DNA of 64,000 bases from Dromiciops gliroides (lineage: Eukaryota > Chordata > Mammalia > Microbiotheria > Microbiotheriidae). Below are positions 22,251 through 33,930 of the stretch, in pieces. The notes under the pieces are model-generated. The model did not search any database, was not told where the DNA came from, and saw only the letters and a list, made by a program, of their open reading frames with translations. A program made the translations under genes and the position numbers. The DNA lies in the NCBI RefSeq assembly GCF_019393635.1, contig NC_057864.1:88922382-88986381 (forward strand). The letters are read 5' to 3'. Position 1 is the stretch's first letter, and each line of letters starts with the position of its first letter.

Positions 22251-23105
22251 TTTCTTTTTTTCTTCTCTTCTCTTTTCTTTTTTGTAAATACTCCTTTATT
22301 TAAAGTTTTGAGTTTCAAATTCTATCCCTCCTTCCCTCATCTCCCAGTAAGAAATCGGATATAGCTTATACATGTGCAATTATGTAAAACATTGCCATAT
22401 TAGTCATTTTGTATAAGAAAACTCGAATAAAAGAAAAAAAATGAAAGAAAGTGAAAAATAACATGCTTCAGTCTGTGTTCAATCAGTATCAGTTCTTTGG
22501 AAGTGGATAGTATGCTTCATTATTAGTCCTTTGGGATTGTCTTGGATCATTGTATTGCTGAGAATAGTTAAGTCATTCACAGTTCATCAAAAAATATTAC
22601 TGTCACTGTGCACAATGGTCTCTTGGTTTTGCTCACTTTACTATATATCAGTTCATACAAATCTTTCCAGGCCTTTCTGAAATCATCCTACTTGCCATTT
22701 CTTATACCACAATAATATTCTATCACCATCATATACCACATCTTGTTTAGCCATTCCCCAATTGATGGACATTTCTTTGATTTCCAATTCTTAGCTACTA
22801 AAAAAGGGCTACTATAAATATTTTTGTACAAATAGGTATTTTTCTCTTTTTTGGGATGTCTTTGGGATATAAGCCTACCAATGGTATTGCTAGATCAAAG
22901 GGTATGCACAGTTCTATAGCTCTTTGACATAGTTCCAAATTGCTCTCCAGAATGGTCGGGTCTTTTCACAACTCTACCAACATTTCCCAGTTTTCCCATA
23001 TCTTCCAACCTCCAATATTTCCTTTTTTTCCTATACTTGTCACTCTCATAGGTGTGAGGTGATACTTCCGAGTTGTTTTAATTTGCATTTCTCCGATCAA
23101 TAGTG
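22251..23105 (-). mobile_element. L1 LINE, 5'-truncated, 3' region only
   Basis: The T/C-rich tail on the left (22251-22285) is the poly-A side of a minus-strand insertion. The body follows the marsupial L1 3' region: AATCTTTCCAGGCCTTTCTG, CATTCCCCAATTGATGGACA, GGTATTGCTAGATCAAAGGG, AAATTGCTCTCCAGAATGGT. It breaks off after TTTGCATTTCTCCGATCAAT. A 12-bp target duplication TACACCTTTTCT (22239-22250 and 23106-23117) defines an 855-bp truncated insertion. No ORF2 domain is retained. Confidence 0.88.
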
Positions 23106-23117
23106 TACACCTTTTCT

Positions 23118-23935
23118 GATAGCAGCTTGGATAAATGTGTTTATTTGTTATTCACTATATATGTTTATTGTGGAGCTGGCATTTAGTTGGAAGGGAGTCA
23201 ATCCCTGCATGTGTAACATAAGGGGCACTTCTTCAATAAGGGATAGTAATCAGGAGGAGCTTAGCTTGGACTTCAAATTTATTTTCCCTAAACTAACAAT
23301 ATTAGGGATGTGGATAATGTGATTCTAACCCATTATTGTTTTTCTTTTGAGAGCAGAGTATTCAGCTTCTGATCCCAACTGCTTGAATTCCCTCCTGATA
23401 GAATCCTTCCCTTAGAGAAGATTGGGTGGAGAGAAGACACCAGAGATATGTATTTATGCTTTCCTTCTCAAAGCCACATATGAACAGACCCACGTGGACA
23501 TACATAACCTATATAGGTAAAACATAGCAATACCTTTAAACTTAATTTCCTTTTGGAGGGAATCCAAACCTGAGCATCACCTGTATGCTGTACGAAACAT
23601 CAGATGTAGAGATGAATACTATTAGTGAGCTTTTAAGATAATCATTTTGCCTGAATCAATGCTATTTGCTGCCATTGTCTTTTCTTAGACTCATAGAGTC
23701 TAGAAAAATAATAGGATATTCATGTAAGCTTCCATTCAAGAAAGTTCTGATGTCTGATGTCTCAATGTGGCATGGATGTAACACAATATTTTCAAAAGCT
23801 GTTCCAGTGAAGTACAAACTCTGGAAGGTCAAAACAAATTGTGAGCGGTCTGAGAATGGGTCTGATGATAAAATGTGTATCTGTTTTCTGAGGACCAGCT
23901 GAGAGACTATCACTAGACAACTGGTCCAAAGTTAT
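23118..23935. other. Unassigned sequence
   Basis: Overlapping frames on both strands near 23662-23913 have no recognised domain. Confidence 0.4.
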
Positions 23936-23976
23936 ACACACACACACACACCTATAAACTATACATATATATAACT

Positions 23977-24031
<55 letters not shown>

Positions 24032-24060
24032 ACATATATAACTATACATACATATGTATA
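23936..24060. repeat. (CA)n/(TA)n compound microsatellite
   Basis: Two CA tracts (about 23937-23951 and 23979-24000) and a TA tract (24001-24026), with interspersed ACTATACATATA copies. Confidence 0.9.
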
Positions 24061-24234
24061 TAGGCCATGGAAGTTCATGAAATTGTTGGAGGGAATATCC
24101 ACAATGATGATATTTTGATAGAAGAAATATCTGCCTAAACAGTTGTCAACGGTAAGCTATAAACACCAGAACAGAAGGAATAATAAAGCACCAACTCTAG
24201 CTATATGCTATGACTATGGAATGTTGGAACTAGA

Positions 24235-24960
24235 GATAAGTATTTAGATTTTCTTGAGATGCGACTGTCTAGTCAACAGGGAGGCAGTAAGTGACTCAAC
24301 TGGAGTATAGTTTCTACAGAAATGGAATCTACAAGCAGTAGCATAGCAGCACACCATAAGGAATTAAATGTGAAATTAGTGTTCATGTATGGATCTTTTC
24401 AACTTGATACAAATACACATATATGTGGAGTTGAATCAATAAGTACAGCTTTCAGGAATAAAGTAATAGTACTGTTGTACTCTGCCATAGTCAAGCTGCA
24501 TCTGGAGTATTTTATTCAGTTGTGAGTGCTGCATTTCAGGGAGGTCATTGAGGAGCTAAGTCTTAGCCACAGGAGGGCAAACAGATCCCTGAGGATAAGT
24601 TGGATAAATGAGGAGCAGTTGGTTTAGAGAAGAAAAGTTTCAAGGAGAAAATGATAACTGTCTTTAAGAAGTTAAGGAGCTGTCATGCAAGAGAGGATAG
24701 ACTGGTTCTGGTTCGCTCTACAAGGCAGAACTAGGAAGAATTGGAAACTACAAAGAATCTTGAGATAAGGAAACATTTCCTAATGTTTGGAACTATTAAA
24801 AAATGGAATGGGCTTCCTTGGAAGGTTTATCCTCATTGTAGGTCTTCCAGCAAAGGCTGGGAGACTACTTGTTAGGTATGTTTTGATGAATTCTTTTTTT
24901 TTTAAGGTTGAAGTAGATGGCCTATAGATACAGCTTTGAAATTGACATTCAGTGACATCA
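24235..24960 (+). mobile_element. L3/CR1-clade LINE, sense, RT C-terminus to 3' end
   Basis: The plus-strand frame at 24322-24525 encodes VIVLLYSAIVKLHLEYFIQL, the conserved CR1-type block (LYSALVRPHLEYCVQ). Downstream, reading frames with stops continue through the CR1 order: GGAGGGCAAACAGATCCCTG, GGAATGGGCTTCCTTGGAAG, then GAAGTAGATGGCCTATAG. The copy is inactive. It is the best sense copy of this family here. Confidence 0.8.
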
Positions 24961-25244
24961 TCAGAATGACATCTTTGAATGGAAAGAAAAATAATGGACA
25001 TTTTACCACTATTACTTGGTTTATCTCCATTATCTACCAGCTCAGCCAATGTGCACAAATGGAGACAGCTCACCTGCCTCTCTAGAAAGTATCTATTTCT
25101 CTAATTGCTATTCTTAGGCCTTTGAATATTGTAGTTTGAGTGGCTATGAGATAGCGTTTAGCAGATCTCTCCTCCCTTCTCTGACATGAAAAGAGTCCCC
25201 ATGCAATATTTCTCACATCCTACAAAAGAAATGGATAAACCACA

Positions 25245-25460
25245 AGATACACTTGAAGAAATAGAACCTGAGACAATGGGGCTTAATGAAAGGAGCACTG
25301 GAGCAAGATTCAGAAGATCTTTGGTTCCTCCCCACCCCTGGCCACTGTACAGCCTCAATCAAGTAAGTAATTCACCCTTTCTGGGTTTCACTTTCTTTAT
25401 TTATAAAACTAAGGACTTGGATGAGTTGATTTCTAAGGTTCCTTGAGATTGTTAGAATCT
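25245..25460 (+). mobile_element. MIR/Ther-type SINE, sense
   Basis: GGAGCACTGGAGCAAGATTC, then TTTCTGGGTTTCACTTTCTT, ACTTGGATGAGTTGATTTCT and AAGGTTCCTTGAGATTG follow the order of the SINE at 17895. Confidence 0.5.
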
Positions 25461-25789
25461 AAGCAAAGTAGGTGAGTTCTGACTAATGCTTTCCAGACTT
25501 TGATGTCTAGTAAAGTGCGCAAGAATATTCTATTTTCCTTGGGAGAAATGTGAAGTATTTATGTTTGAATCAAAATTACATGGCACATAATGAGCTTTGC
25601 AGGTACGATGGATTACAGTCAAAGAACAAGTTGGGAAAAAAGGGAAAAATAAACCCTGACAAAATGATGTTTCAGGACACCATTTAGCATAATGATCTTA
25701 ATGCTAGAGAAAGAAATCTGGAAGGTATATTTTATAGCAAATATAAATCTTATTTCCTTTTCTATTTCTTGTATTTCTACATTTCATTG

Positions 25790-25872
25790 CATATTATATC
25801 TATATAGATAGATAGATACATACATACACACACACATATATGTATATGCAGATACACATACACATATATAAT
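25790..25872. repeat. (GATA)/(CATA)/(CA) compound microsatellite
   Basis: TAGATAGATAGATA, CATACATACA, CACACACACA and TATATGTATA runs in succession. Confidence 0.85.
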
Positions 25873-25956
25873 TGGGGGACGGGGCAATGAGGACCCAGTT
25901 GTTGGAACATGCACAGAAATTATCTGCCTGCTGAAAATCCAACACATTGAACTTTA

Positions 25957-26110
25957 TTATTATTATTATTATTTTGCTGGGCAATGAAGGTTAAGTGACT
26001 TGCCCAGGGTCACACAGCTAGTAAGTGTCAAGTGTCTGAAGCTGGATTTGAACTCAGGTCCTCCTGAATCCAGGGCCGGTGCTTTATCCACTGCACCACC
26101 TAGCTGCCCC
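25957..26110 (-). mobile_element. WSINE1-type SINE with a (TAA)n tail
   Basis: Near-consensus antisense copy. The tail has become (TTA)n on plus instead of poly-T. Exact 15-bp target duplication ACACATTGAACTTTA at 25942-25956 and 26111-26125. Confidence 0.92.
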
Positions 26111-26125
26111 ACACATTGAACTTTA

Positions 26126-26911
26126 GAAGTCAAATTCAGCTATAATGACTCAGGTTTATACTGTGTGGTGACAAAAAGTCTTCTAACTAGTTTGGGAGCC
26201 AAAAGGACTGCTAGTTCAAGAGGCATAGAGCCAACTGACTTCACATAAAAAAAAGATAGATTCATCCCTTCTGGAGCCCTTTTGCCCAGGAAGCTGAGGT
26301 AAGAACTACTGTGAACCACTGAGTAGGGAAGGGTCATCCATCATCTTGTCCTCTCTCCTATTTAGTCAACATGTGTCCCTAAGCAAATGGTACTTTTGAT
26401 TCTTTTTTTTGTTTGTTTGTTTCTTATTTCCTGGTCTTAGGTGAATTAGTATTCTGAGAGGAGCTCACAGGCAGCCGGTGAGTTTGGGAGATCAAAGAGC
26501 TTTCACCAGTAACTAGAGTCAATAGCAAAAGCAGTAGCTATGTCTGGTGGTGAGTTGCACAGAAGAGCTAAGCTATCTGTTTGACTCAGACCAATGGTAG
26601 ATTGATCTGTCAACCAAGGTATCATGCCTAGAAAGTAGTCAGCCCAACTGAGTGAGGGAGTGACTCTTCCAATGCCAATGTAATGCCTTGAAATGAACTT
26701 GAGCACTCAGTGAATGGAGAAAAGGACTCCCCTGTCCAGGAGTTGAGAAATATCCCTTGAGCCCCTAAGGTTCCCTTCTGGTATGTCTCATTACTTTTGT
26801 GTTTTAGGCTTCAATAACTCAGAGATCATTTGTGTGAAAAGAGGCGAGTTCATCTTGATTTGGGGAATATTTCTGGAACTTTCATCTTTGCTGTATGTCA
26901 GTATCCCTTTG
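26126..26911. other. Unassigned sequence
   Basis: Nothing recognised beyond a (TTTG)n run near 26407-26422. Confidence 0.4.
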
Positions 26912-26923
26912 TAAAGCTAATTG

Positions 26924-27173
26924 CTATGGCAGCTAGGTGTCAGAGTGGATAGAGTGCTTGCCCTGGAATCAGGAAGACTCATCTTCCTGAGTTTGAATCT
27001 GGCCTCAGACACTTACCAGTTGTGTGACCCTGAGCAAGTTACTTAACCCTGTTTGCCTCAATTTCCTCATCTTTAAAATGAGCTGAAGAAGGAAATGGCA
27101 AACCACTCTAGTATCTTTGCCAAGAAAACCCCAAATGGGGTCATGAAGAGTCAGACATGACTGAGCAACAACA
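26924..27173 (+). mobile_element. CORE SINE with BovB/RTE-like tail (MAR1 type)
   Basis: tRNA-like head (GGCAGCTAGGTGTCAGAGTG), a middle with TTTCCTCATCTTTAAAATGA, and a tail with AACCCCAAATGGGGTCATGA, AGAGTCAGACATGACTGAG and CAACAAC. The tail matches the 3' end of BovB-type RTE LINEs. Target duplication TAAAGCTAATTG (26912-26923) versus TAAAGCTAACTG (27174-27185). A short internal repeat of GACTCATCTTCCTGAG interrupts the tRNA part. The same insertion, on the other strand, is in the copy at 28822. Confidence 0.85.
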
Positions 27174-27388
27174 TAAAGCTAACTGATGCCAACTCAATGG
27201 TATTGATAAAGGCATATTGTATTAGGGCTTGTAAATGATAATATTAGAAAACTCTGTCTCCCTGATGGTTAACCAACTGTAAAATGCTGATGGGAGAAGT
27301 AGTATTCTCCCCTCTAGGAACTTAACCTTCCAACATAGTGCAAGTTGGACAAATGGCCCCAGGGGAATGTTATATGAATATAAAAATA

Positions 27389-27436
27389 AACACACACACA
27401 CACATATATATAATATGGTTACACATATATACATAC
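27389..27436. repeat. (CA)n/(TA)n microsatellite
   Basis: CACACACACACACAC then ATATATATAATATGG and ATACATACATGTACA. Confidence 0.8.
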
Positions 27437-27459
27437 ATGTACATTTTTGGTTTTGGTTC

Positions 27460-27615
27460 AGGCCTGAGATGTGGAAAATTCACCAACTTCCACCAATGTA
27501 GATTGGAAACTTGCCTTGAGGAACTAGGACATTGTGATTTGCCTTTGATCGCATCACTAGTATGTGTCAGAGAAAGAACCTGAACCCTGGTCTTTCTAAC
27601 ACCATGGCTGGCCCA
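27460..27615 (-). mobile_element. Old SINE remnant, antisense
   Basis: The right part (CACTAGTATGTGTCAGAG, AGAACCTGAACCCTGGTC, CACCATGGCTGGCCC) follows the antisense tRNA half of a SINE. The left part is too diverged to place. Confidence 0.4.
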
Positions 27616-28505
27616 CATCTGTCCTTATTTGCTTCCTTTGAATTTTGACATATTCAGGCCCAATAAAACTCCTACAAAAAGAGCAATGAAAGGGAAACAA
27701 ACAGCTCTCTGCATTGTAAGCTTAGAAGAAGAAAGGAGGATTAAAAGGCTGGGGTTTTGGAGAGCTTCTAGAAAAAAAAATGCAGGGCTGTTGTGACAAG
27801 TTGTGTGTCTTGCTGCCAGCTGCCATGTCCGCAAGACTTTCATTTGTCAGCTTGAAGCAGCACCTTCCATAAATCTTACTTAAGCCTTGATCAGTGGTTT
27901 TAAAAATGAAACTTTCAATTAATATTTTAATGCACAAGGTAATCTTTTAGCTGTAAATATGTGTTCACATTGTACTTTGTTTTTATAGAGCCAAGTACAC
28001 TAACTTGGAATGTGCTGAGTTAGAGGTAAATTGATATCCACCCTGCAGTTGTCAGAGGAGGATTCTTGTTGAGTCTTTGTGCAGGGGACAGAAAGCAGGA
28101 GAGTCTGGGTCAATTAACTGCCCACTGAGGCACTGCCCTATCTATTTCTGGGCAGGGAACATGAGAGGAGGGGCTGATTGGTTGACTTTGGAAGTAGCTT
28201 TCTGACAGAAGTAGCTCAGTTTTGAAATTCCAAAAGCCATACATGCTAGTGTAATCAGAATTTGCCTCTGTGGGGGACTGAAATGAAAGGAAACTCTGAT
28301 TAGAAGGTGTGGACATTGAAGACAGACTCTGTAAAGTCAGTTCAGTGGCAATCTGGGTTAGCACAATTGCTTTCTCAGCTTGTATAATGGGTCTATATTT
28401 TAATATCAGTTTTTTCTTCCCTTAGCAATTCCCATATCTCAATATTAGGGGAATAGAGGCCAATATTTTCTTTTTTCTATCAGAAAGTTTCAACTTTACA
28501 ATCCT
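27616..28505. other. Unassigned sequence, possibly conserved non-coding in part
   Basis: No repeat recognised. The stretch at about 27810-27990 is non-repetitive and free of simple-sequence slippage, and stands out from the neighbouring repeats. Whether it is conserved cannot be told from one sequence. Confidence 0.35.
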
Positions 28506-28509
28506 TAAC

Positions 28510-28695
28510 TTGTTTTCACAGTAGTGGAGAACATTGACAAATTGCAGATCATCCAGAAGAATGCAACCAGGATGGTGAAGAGCCTTGAGTTCATGACAAA
28601 TGAGGATTGGTTAAAGAAAACAAGGATATTTAGCTTGTAGAAGACTGATGGAATGGGGAGGAGGATCTGTCTGTGTTGTGGAAGAGACAGCAAAA
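28510..28695 (+). mobile_element. L3/CR1 LINE fragment, sense
   Basis: CATCCAGAAGAATGCAACCA, GGATGGTGAAGAGCCTTGAG, then TTTAGCTTGTAGAAGACTGA. This is the segment just after the LEY motif in the CR1/L3 order. Confidence 0.7.
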
Positions 28696-28821
28696 TGTAT
28701 GATTGGGAAGTTAAAGTTTAAAATTAGGTTTTTTTTTTCTTCTTTCCTTCTCTCCTTTTCTTCCTCCCCTCACTCCATCATATTAGTTAAAAAAAAAATT
28801 GTAATTTGTCCTCATGAACTT

Positions 28822-29069
28822 CAGTTGTTTTTCAGTCATATCTGACTCTTTGTGACCCCATCTGGGATATTCTTGGCAGAGATACTAGAGTGGTTTGCTA
28901 TTTCCTTCTCCAGCTCATTTTACAGATGAAGAAATGGAGACAAACAGGATTAAGTGATTTGCCCAGGGTCACACGACTAGTAAGTGTCTGAGGCCAGATA
29001 TGAACTCAGAAAGATGAGTCTTCCTGAATTCAGGCCAGACACTATCCATTGTGCCATGTAGCTGCCCTC
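28822..29069 (-). mobile_element. CORE SINE with BovB/RTE-like tail, antisense
   Basis: Same family as 26924, reversed: GTTTTTCAGTCATATCTGAC, CTCTTTGTGACCCCATCTGG, then CCAGCTCATTTTACAGATGA, GCCCAGGGTCACACGACTAG and CCATGTAGCTGCCC. Confidence 0.85.
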
Positions 29070-31436
29070 ATCATAAACTAAAGGGAATTAGAACTAGAGA
29101 ATAGAGTTATTTTGCTAACTTCAAGGATACATGTTGAAAATAACTTTTGGTTAGGTTACATTGATTAGGTGGATTGATCACAGTTAATTAACATTGACAG
29201 ACATGGAATGTTTTGCTTAAATGTATATAAATTTGGTCTTATTGAGTGGAAAGGAAGATGGGGCTAGGTCCTGGTAGAAGTATTGAGGAACCAAGGCTAA
29301 GACCTGAGGGGCTACCGGCACCTTTACAGATTTTGAAATCAAGGAATCTCTGGCACTAAAGAACTTGGTACTATGAATCCTAAGCAGGAAGAAACACTTA
29401 CAACACCAAAACCCATAAATTAATGAACAAATAATGACAGATTAATAAAGATATTGGTCTTGGCCACCTCTAATAATTTATATAGCATAGTTTTGCTCTG
29501 TGGCAGGGTCACCAGAAGCCCTGCATTGTATTTCATAATGTCTCTGTAGTTCTATACTCCTGTTCATAATGTATGAAAAGATATATGTGTCATTTAGTAC
29601 TTTTAAAACTACAAATACAATCCTAGGAAATGAACTGATATTGCTTGCTAGAAATGTATCAAGGGAAAGCTGTAACTCCTTAAAGCTCTATTGTTATTTT
29701 ACCAGAAGAATTTTCTCAAGGCCTTAGCATTGGTCAATCCAGTTAGAAAAAGAAACATCTTTAAGATATTTTGTTTTCTGCTTACCTATCCAACTGATTG
29801 CAATGTCACTATTTGCCTCATAATTTTAAATTATTGGGAAGATTTTGTTCTGTTTCCATAATTGTGATACTGCTCAGCTCAGTTTAAGTGAAGTTGTCTT
29901 CATAGGATTCTATTTTTAAAAAATAGATAATAGAGTTCTATATCCTTAGGAGATGTAGAAAGATAGTCTTAAAATGACGAACTTGCCTTCCTATTTAGGC
30001 AATCACTTTCCTAGAATCCAAACAATAAGATCAACTCTAATGTTTGGATGGTATCATTTTTGTGTGTGTATGTAAAAAGAGAAAGCTTGTAAACCACCTA
30101 GGGGTAAGGTGCTATCTTTCTTGACATTCCCACTAGCCATCAGTTGTGCTAACACTTGGAGGGGGAACACCTGGGAGTACCAGTGCTAATGGCTGAAACT
30201 AAGTCAGGGACTGATATCTTCCCTGGTCCCAACTAGCAACTAAATGATCTAACACTATAGGTCTCTGCAGTACCCAGATAGCTGGTGAAAAGCAATCTTT
30301 GGTGTTATAACCCTTTTGAGGACGCTAAGAGTTGTCACTCCTACTCCTTCCCCCTATTCATTTATCTGAGACTATAGGCTTCTGCACTGATCAGAAAGCT
30401 GATAAAGTACTCATTTGATCACAGAACTCAGGAGCATCACTTCTCATCTTTAGTCTTCTCAAGAATGTTACTGGCTATAAGGAATATCTTTCAGTAAGCT
30501 TCCTTATTAGGATTAGTAAATTCTATGCATATGGCAAAGCATTTCTTACCTTTGTGAGTGAGATGGTGGATAGTTTATCACAAAGTCACTCATTTAGAAC
30601 ACAAAAGAAGCTAAATGTCTAGGATGTAATATAAATTAGAGAATCTGGTTAGTTTCTCTTTTGAATTTCTGTGGACCCTTTCTCTACCTTTCCTCCCCAA
30701 GCCTTGACTCTTGGAAAATGAGGAATAATGTATCAAAACACCTTCTTCACATATGGACACCAAGAAATCTACCACAGGTTCAGGATACTTTGTGGGTTAG
30801 CAATCATTCAAAAAACAACAATCAGTGATATGTTTTATTTTACCTAACCAGCCAGAGGACCCATTTATTCACAGCAAAAGACATATAATTGAAAAGTATA
30901 GTAAACCTCATGACAAGAAAGATTATTCGCACTCCCAGGTGGTTATAATACCACCAGTGGGGAAGGATATAGTAGAAAATGTGTGGTCAAGGAATATGCA
31001 TATACATAGCAAGAGACATATGCACAATATGCATACATGGACAGGAAATACACATGAATGGATGTGTAAGTAGGAAACATCTGGGCATGGCTATATGTGT
31101 AGTCAGGGTAACTCAGGCTTATGATGCTTCAGGTGTACCGTGCTCTTTGTTATAAGGTCATTACACTGCTTGCTCTCTGATGGGCATCTGTATGGTGCCT
31201 CTCTTGCTCTCCACTGCCATCTTTTGGTCTTCAGTTACCATATGGTTTCTTCTCCACAGAGCTATATTCTTTAAATAATCAATCCAGGAACTATTTTTTT
31301 TTCTCTTTTGTGATGCAGGCCCTAGTCAACTGTATCTAGCTAGTTAGTTAAAAGAAACTTCAGTGATTTTTAAACCTGTCTTTTGAACTCTTTTGCTCCT
31401 GCTGCCACTTTAAAAAAAATCAAATTCTTATTTGAT
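29070..31436. other. Unassigned sequence, about 2.4 kb
   Basis: No repeat family or exon recognised. Two weakly similar stretches near 30195-30290 and 30310-30405 may be an old duplication (see findings). The open frame 30825-31073 covers a region rich in CATA/TGCATA motifs and is not convincing. Confidence 0.4.
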
Positions 31437-31975
31437 TCTGTGTGAAAATAATCATTAATAATGGATTTCTTGGGGGGACCCAGTGACCCAGTTCTAGTCT
31501 CCTCCTCCTCCCCTCCATTTTGTAAGGATCAGTCCAGGAGACTTTAGTTAAACTCAGGGCCTAATTCTGTTCAGGGCAAGTCCAAGGCCAGTGAGCTGAG
31601 GGGATTAAGCCATAACGATCTGAATTTGCCTTTGCCCCTCAGAAGGTCTCCCATTAGACCCTGATGTCATCACTGTACAACTCATTTTAATATAGACCAC
31701 CTTCAAGTCACATCAACCAATGGAATTGAATGATGCTAGCCAATTAGCTTTGATCAGTGTATAAGGAGCAGTTTCTATTGAAAAGAGGAAAAAGACTGGA
31801 CCAAGAGGGCCTTGCTCTCTTTTACCCTGGACTCTTTTTTACTCTCCATGTGCCCTCTTCTCCTGGATCAATATGCTGGGTATGTAATTGTTTAGGCCTG
31901 TAAGCCTAGCGGGGAAGTTAGGGAGACACGTGGTCAATACTTTAATAACATGTGATATTAATTAATAATAAACAA
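31437..31975 (+). mobile_element. LTR-like block, sense
   Basis: Shows features of an LTR U3-R: a CCAATGGAATTGAATGATGC box and a second CCAATTAGC, a TATA-like GTGTATAAGGAGC about 25 bp later, and downstream AATAAACAA signals near 31965. No clean TG/CA ends or target duplication were found, and no gag, pol or env sequence is attached. A host promoter is the alternative. Confidence 0.4.
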
Positions 31976-32822
31976 TTACTACAAAAACTGGTACAATAGC
32001 TATTAATATATAATTTAGTAATATTTTTAAAAACCCAGCCTAGCCCCCCAATAATTTAAATAACACAATTCACAATGAGAAAAGACCTTTAAATACTCTC
32101 TACTTCCATGAGTCTAGTCATGTTTCATACAGATTATGGGCTGGATGGAGAAACAAAAGTGACCAGTGAACTTCAGCCTATTTCCTTTAGCAACCAAATC
32201 ACTGCACTCTCTACACTTATACATTTCTTTATTCATACCCATTCCCCTCCTGTAACTGTTAGCAAAAAAGAATGAGGGCTAGGATAGAATGCAGGTGGGA
32301 CTGATTCCTGGAGATGGTCATGGCAATTTCTCACATGGGTATTGTAATGGAGGATAGTATTTATGAAGAGAAAGCAATGTGGAACAATTTTGGTATAATC
32401 CTTAAACTGGCTCATGTATGGTAGCTTATAAAGTGAAGCTATGTGGGGAAAGCAAATGAATTAGTTGGGTGAGGTTAATTGGAGTACTGCATGGGCATAG
32501 ACATGGGCATGGGCATGTTTGCAGTGGTTTAGATGGGAACCCTTTGTATTTTCCTGTATCTCTATATTTTATGGACAACTGGCTGCTGATCTATGAGAAA
32601 TAGCCAAAAGTATATGTGTGTATGTGTTTCTCCTTGTATATCTTTATAGGTCAAGGATTGTATGGTTATATAGCTCTAGAATCTGACCACAGGTTATATA
32701 AGAAAGGGTTGCTGAGATAAGATCAGCTGTTTTGCAGGTTTAGGGGAAGAGGTGCATATTTGAGTTCACTTCCTGAGATCATTTCCCTTTTCCTAGAGAG
32801 TAATGCCTAATCAAGGTTACTG
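31976..32822. other. Unassigned sequence
   Basis: AT-rich. Nothing recognised. Confidence 0.4.
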
Positions 32823-32824
32823 GG

Positions 32825-32940
32825 ATATAACGGTTGCATTCTTTTGGGGGGTTATGAGACTCAAATGAGATGAGAATGTAAGGATGTAAAACACTTTGAA
32901 AATCTTAAAGGACTATATAATTGCCAGTTGTTGCTGTTGC
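32825..32940 (+). mobile_element. MIR 3' end, sense
   Basis: GGGTTATGAGACTCAAATGA, then AAAACACTTTGAAAATCTT and AGGACTATATAATTGCCAG. Confidence 0.6.
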
Positions 32941-32984
32941 TCCTGCTATTGTTATCAATGTCATCACTATCATCATTATTTTAT

Positions 32985-33140
32985 TTTATTATTATTATTT
33001 TTTTGTGAGGCAGTTGGGATTAAGTGACTTGCCCAGGGTCACACATCTAGTAAGTGTTAAGTGTCTGAGGCCAAATTTGAACTCAGGTCCTTCTGAATCC
33101 AGGGCCAGTGCTCTATCCACTTCACCACCTAGCTGCCCCT
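32985..33140 (-). mobile_element. WSINE1-type SINE with a (TAA)n-like tail
   Basis: Antisense copy of the GTGAGGCAGTTGGG variant. Duplication ATCATTATTTTAT at 32972-32984 and 33141-33153. The frame 32921-33262 crosses the SINE and is not a gene. Confidence 0.88.
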
Positions 33141-33269
33141 ATCATTATTTTATAAGCCTCCATTCACCAACCTCCAATCTGAAGTTGACTTCATTGTCTG
33201 AACCTACTACAGCTCTCCAGCTGAGCTCAAGCAATGTTTATATAGCAATACAATACTGGTAAAGGTTTA

Positions 33270-33470
33270 ACAATTAGTCTCTCTGGGGAAAAAACAAAAA
33301 TATGCAATGCACTTTTAGTTTAATCTATATTGTTAACACTTTCGTAAGTCTAGACAAACAATAAAAAAATAAATCAAGTCTTTATTTGTAGGGATGCCAA
33401 TTTCTGAGGTATAAATAACAATCAACTCTTGTGCTGGGTAGAGCTGACTCCAGCAGACTTCTTGCTTTCT
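33270..33470 (+). repeat. Unclassified interspersed repeat, copy A
   Basis: Shares an ordered set of motifs with 36540-36760: CACTTTTAGTTTAATCTATA, GTCTAGACAA, AATAAATCAAGTC, CAATTTCTGAGGTATAAATA. Diverged, so probably an old element. The family is not recognised. Confidence 0.5.
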
Positions 33471-33699
33471 CCCTAAATCTATTCTCTACCTCACATCACT
33501 TTAAAAAAAGGCAGGAGATTTGAATACTTCTTTGCTTTGTTTTCTTCATTCATAAGTACACATCTTATGGTAGATCGAGTAAAGGTATTATACTTCATTA
33601 ATCTGTGGTTACATTCATCTTTAGACGGGACTGTTTTGCTTTATTCAGAATCAATGGTATGATGAAATTTACTTAAATCTCCAATATACTAGGTGGCAC

Positions 33700-33930
33700 A
33701 TAAACTTTCTTTAAATTATTTTTTCAATTAACAAGTATTTCTTGTCTTTCCTTCCCAAACTCCCTTCCACTGATGGAGGGGTGGAGTGGGGGGAAGGAAG
33801 AACAATATCCTATAACAAATATGCATAATGAAACAAAGCAAATTCCCACATTAGTCATACCCAGAAATCTGTCTTATTCTGCATCTTGAGATGACCTCTC
33901 TGTCAGGAGATTGGTAGTATGTATCACACA
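33700..33930 (-). mobile_element. L1 3' UTR fragment, antisense
   Basis: AACAAATATGCATAATGAAA, CAAATTCCCACATTAGTCAT and CTTATTCTGCATCTTGAG match the 3' UTR also seen at 14856 and 50060. Confidence 0.65.

Noticed and set aside
25784..25984. Minus-strand frame with a run of isoleucine and YMCVCMYV repeats
   Set aside because: Translated microsatellite and SINE tail, not a protein.
32921..33262. 113-codon open frame on plus
   Set aside because: The middle is translated WSINE (the VRQLGLSDLPRVTHLVSVKC type) that recurs at every antisense copy.
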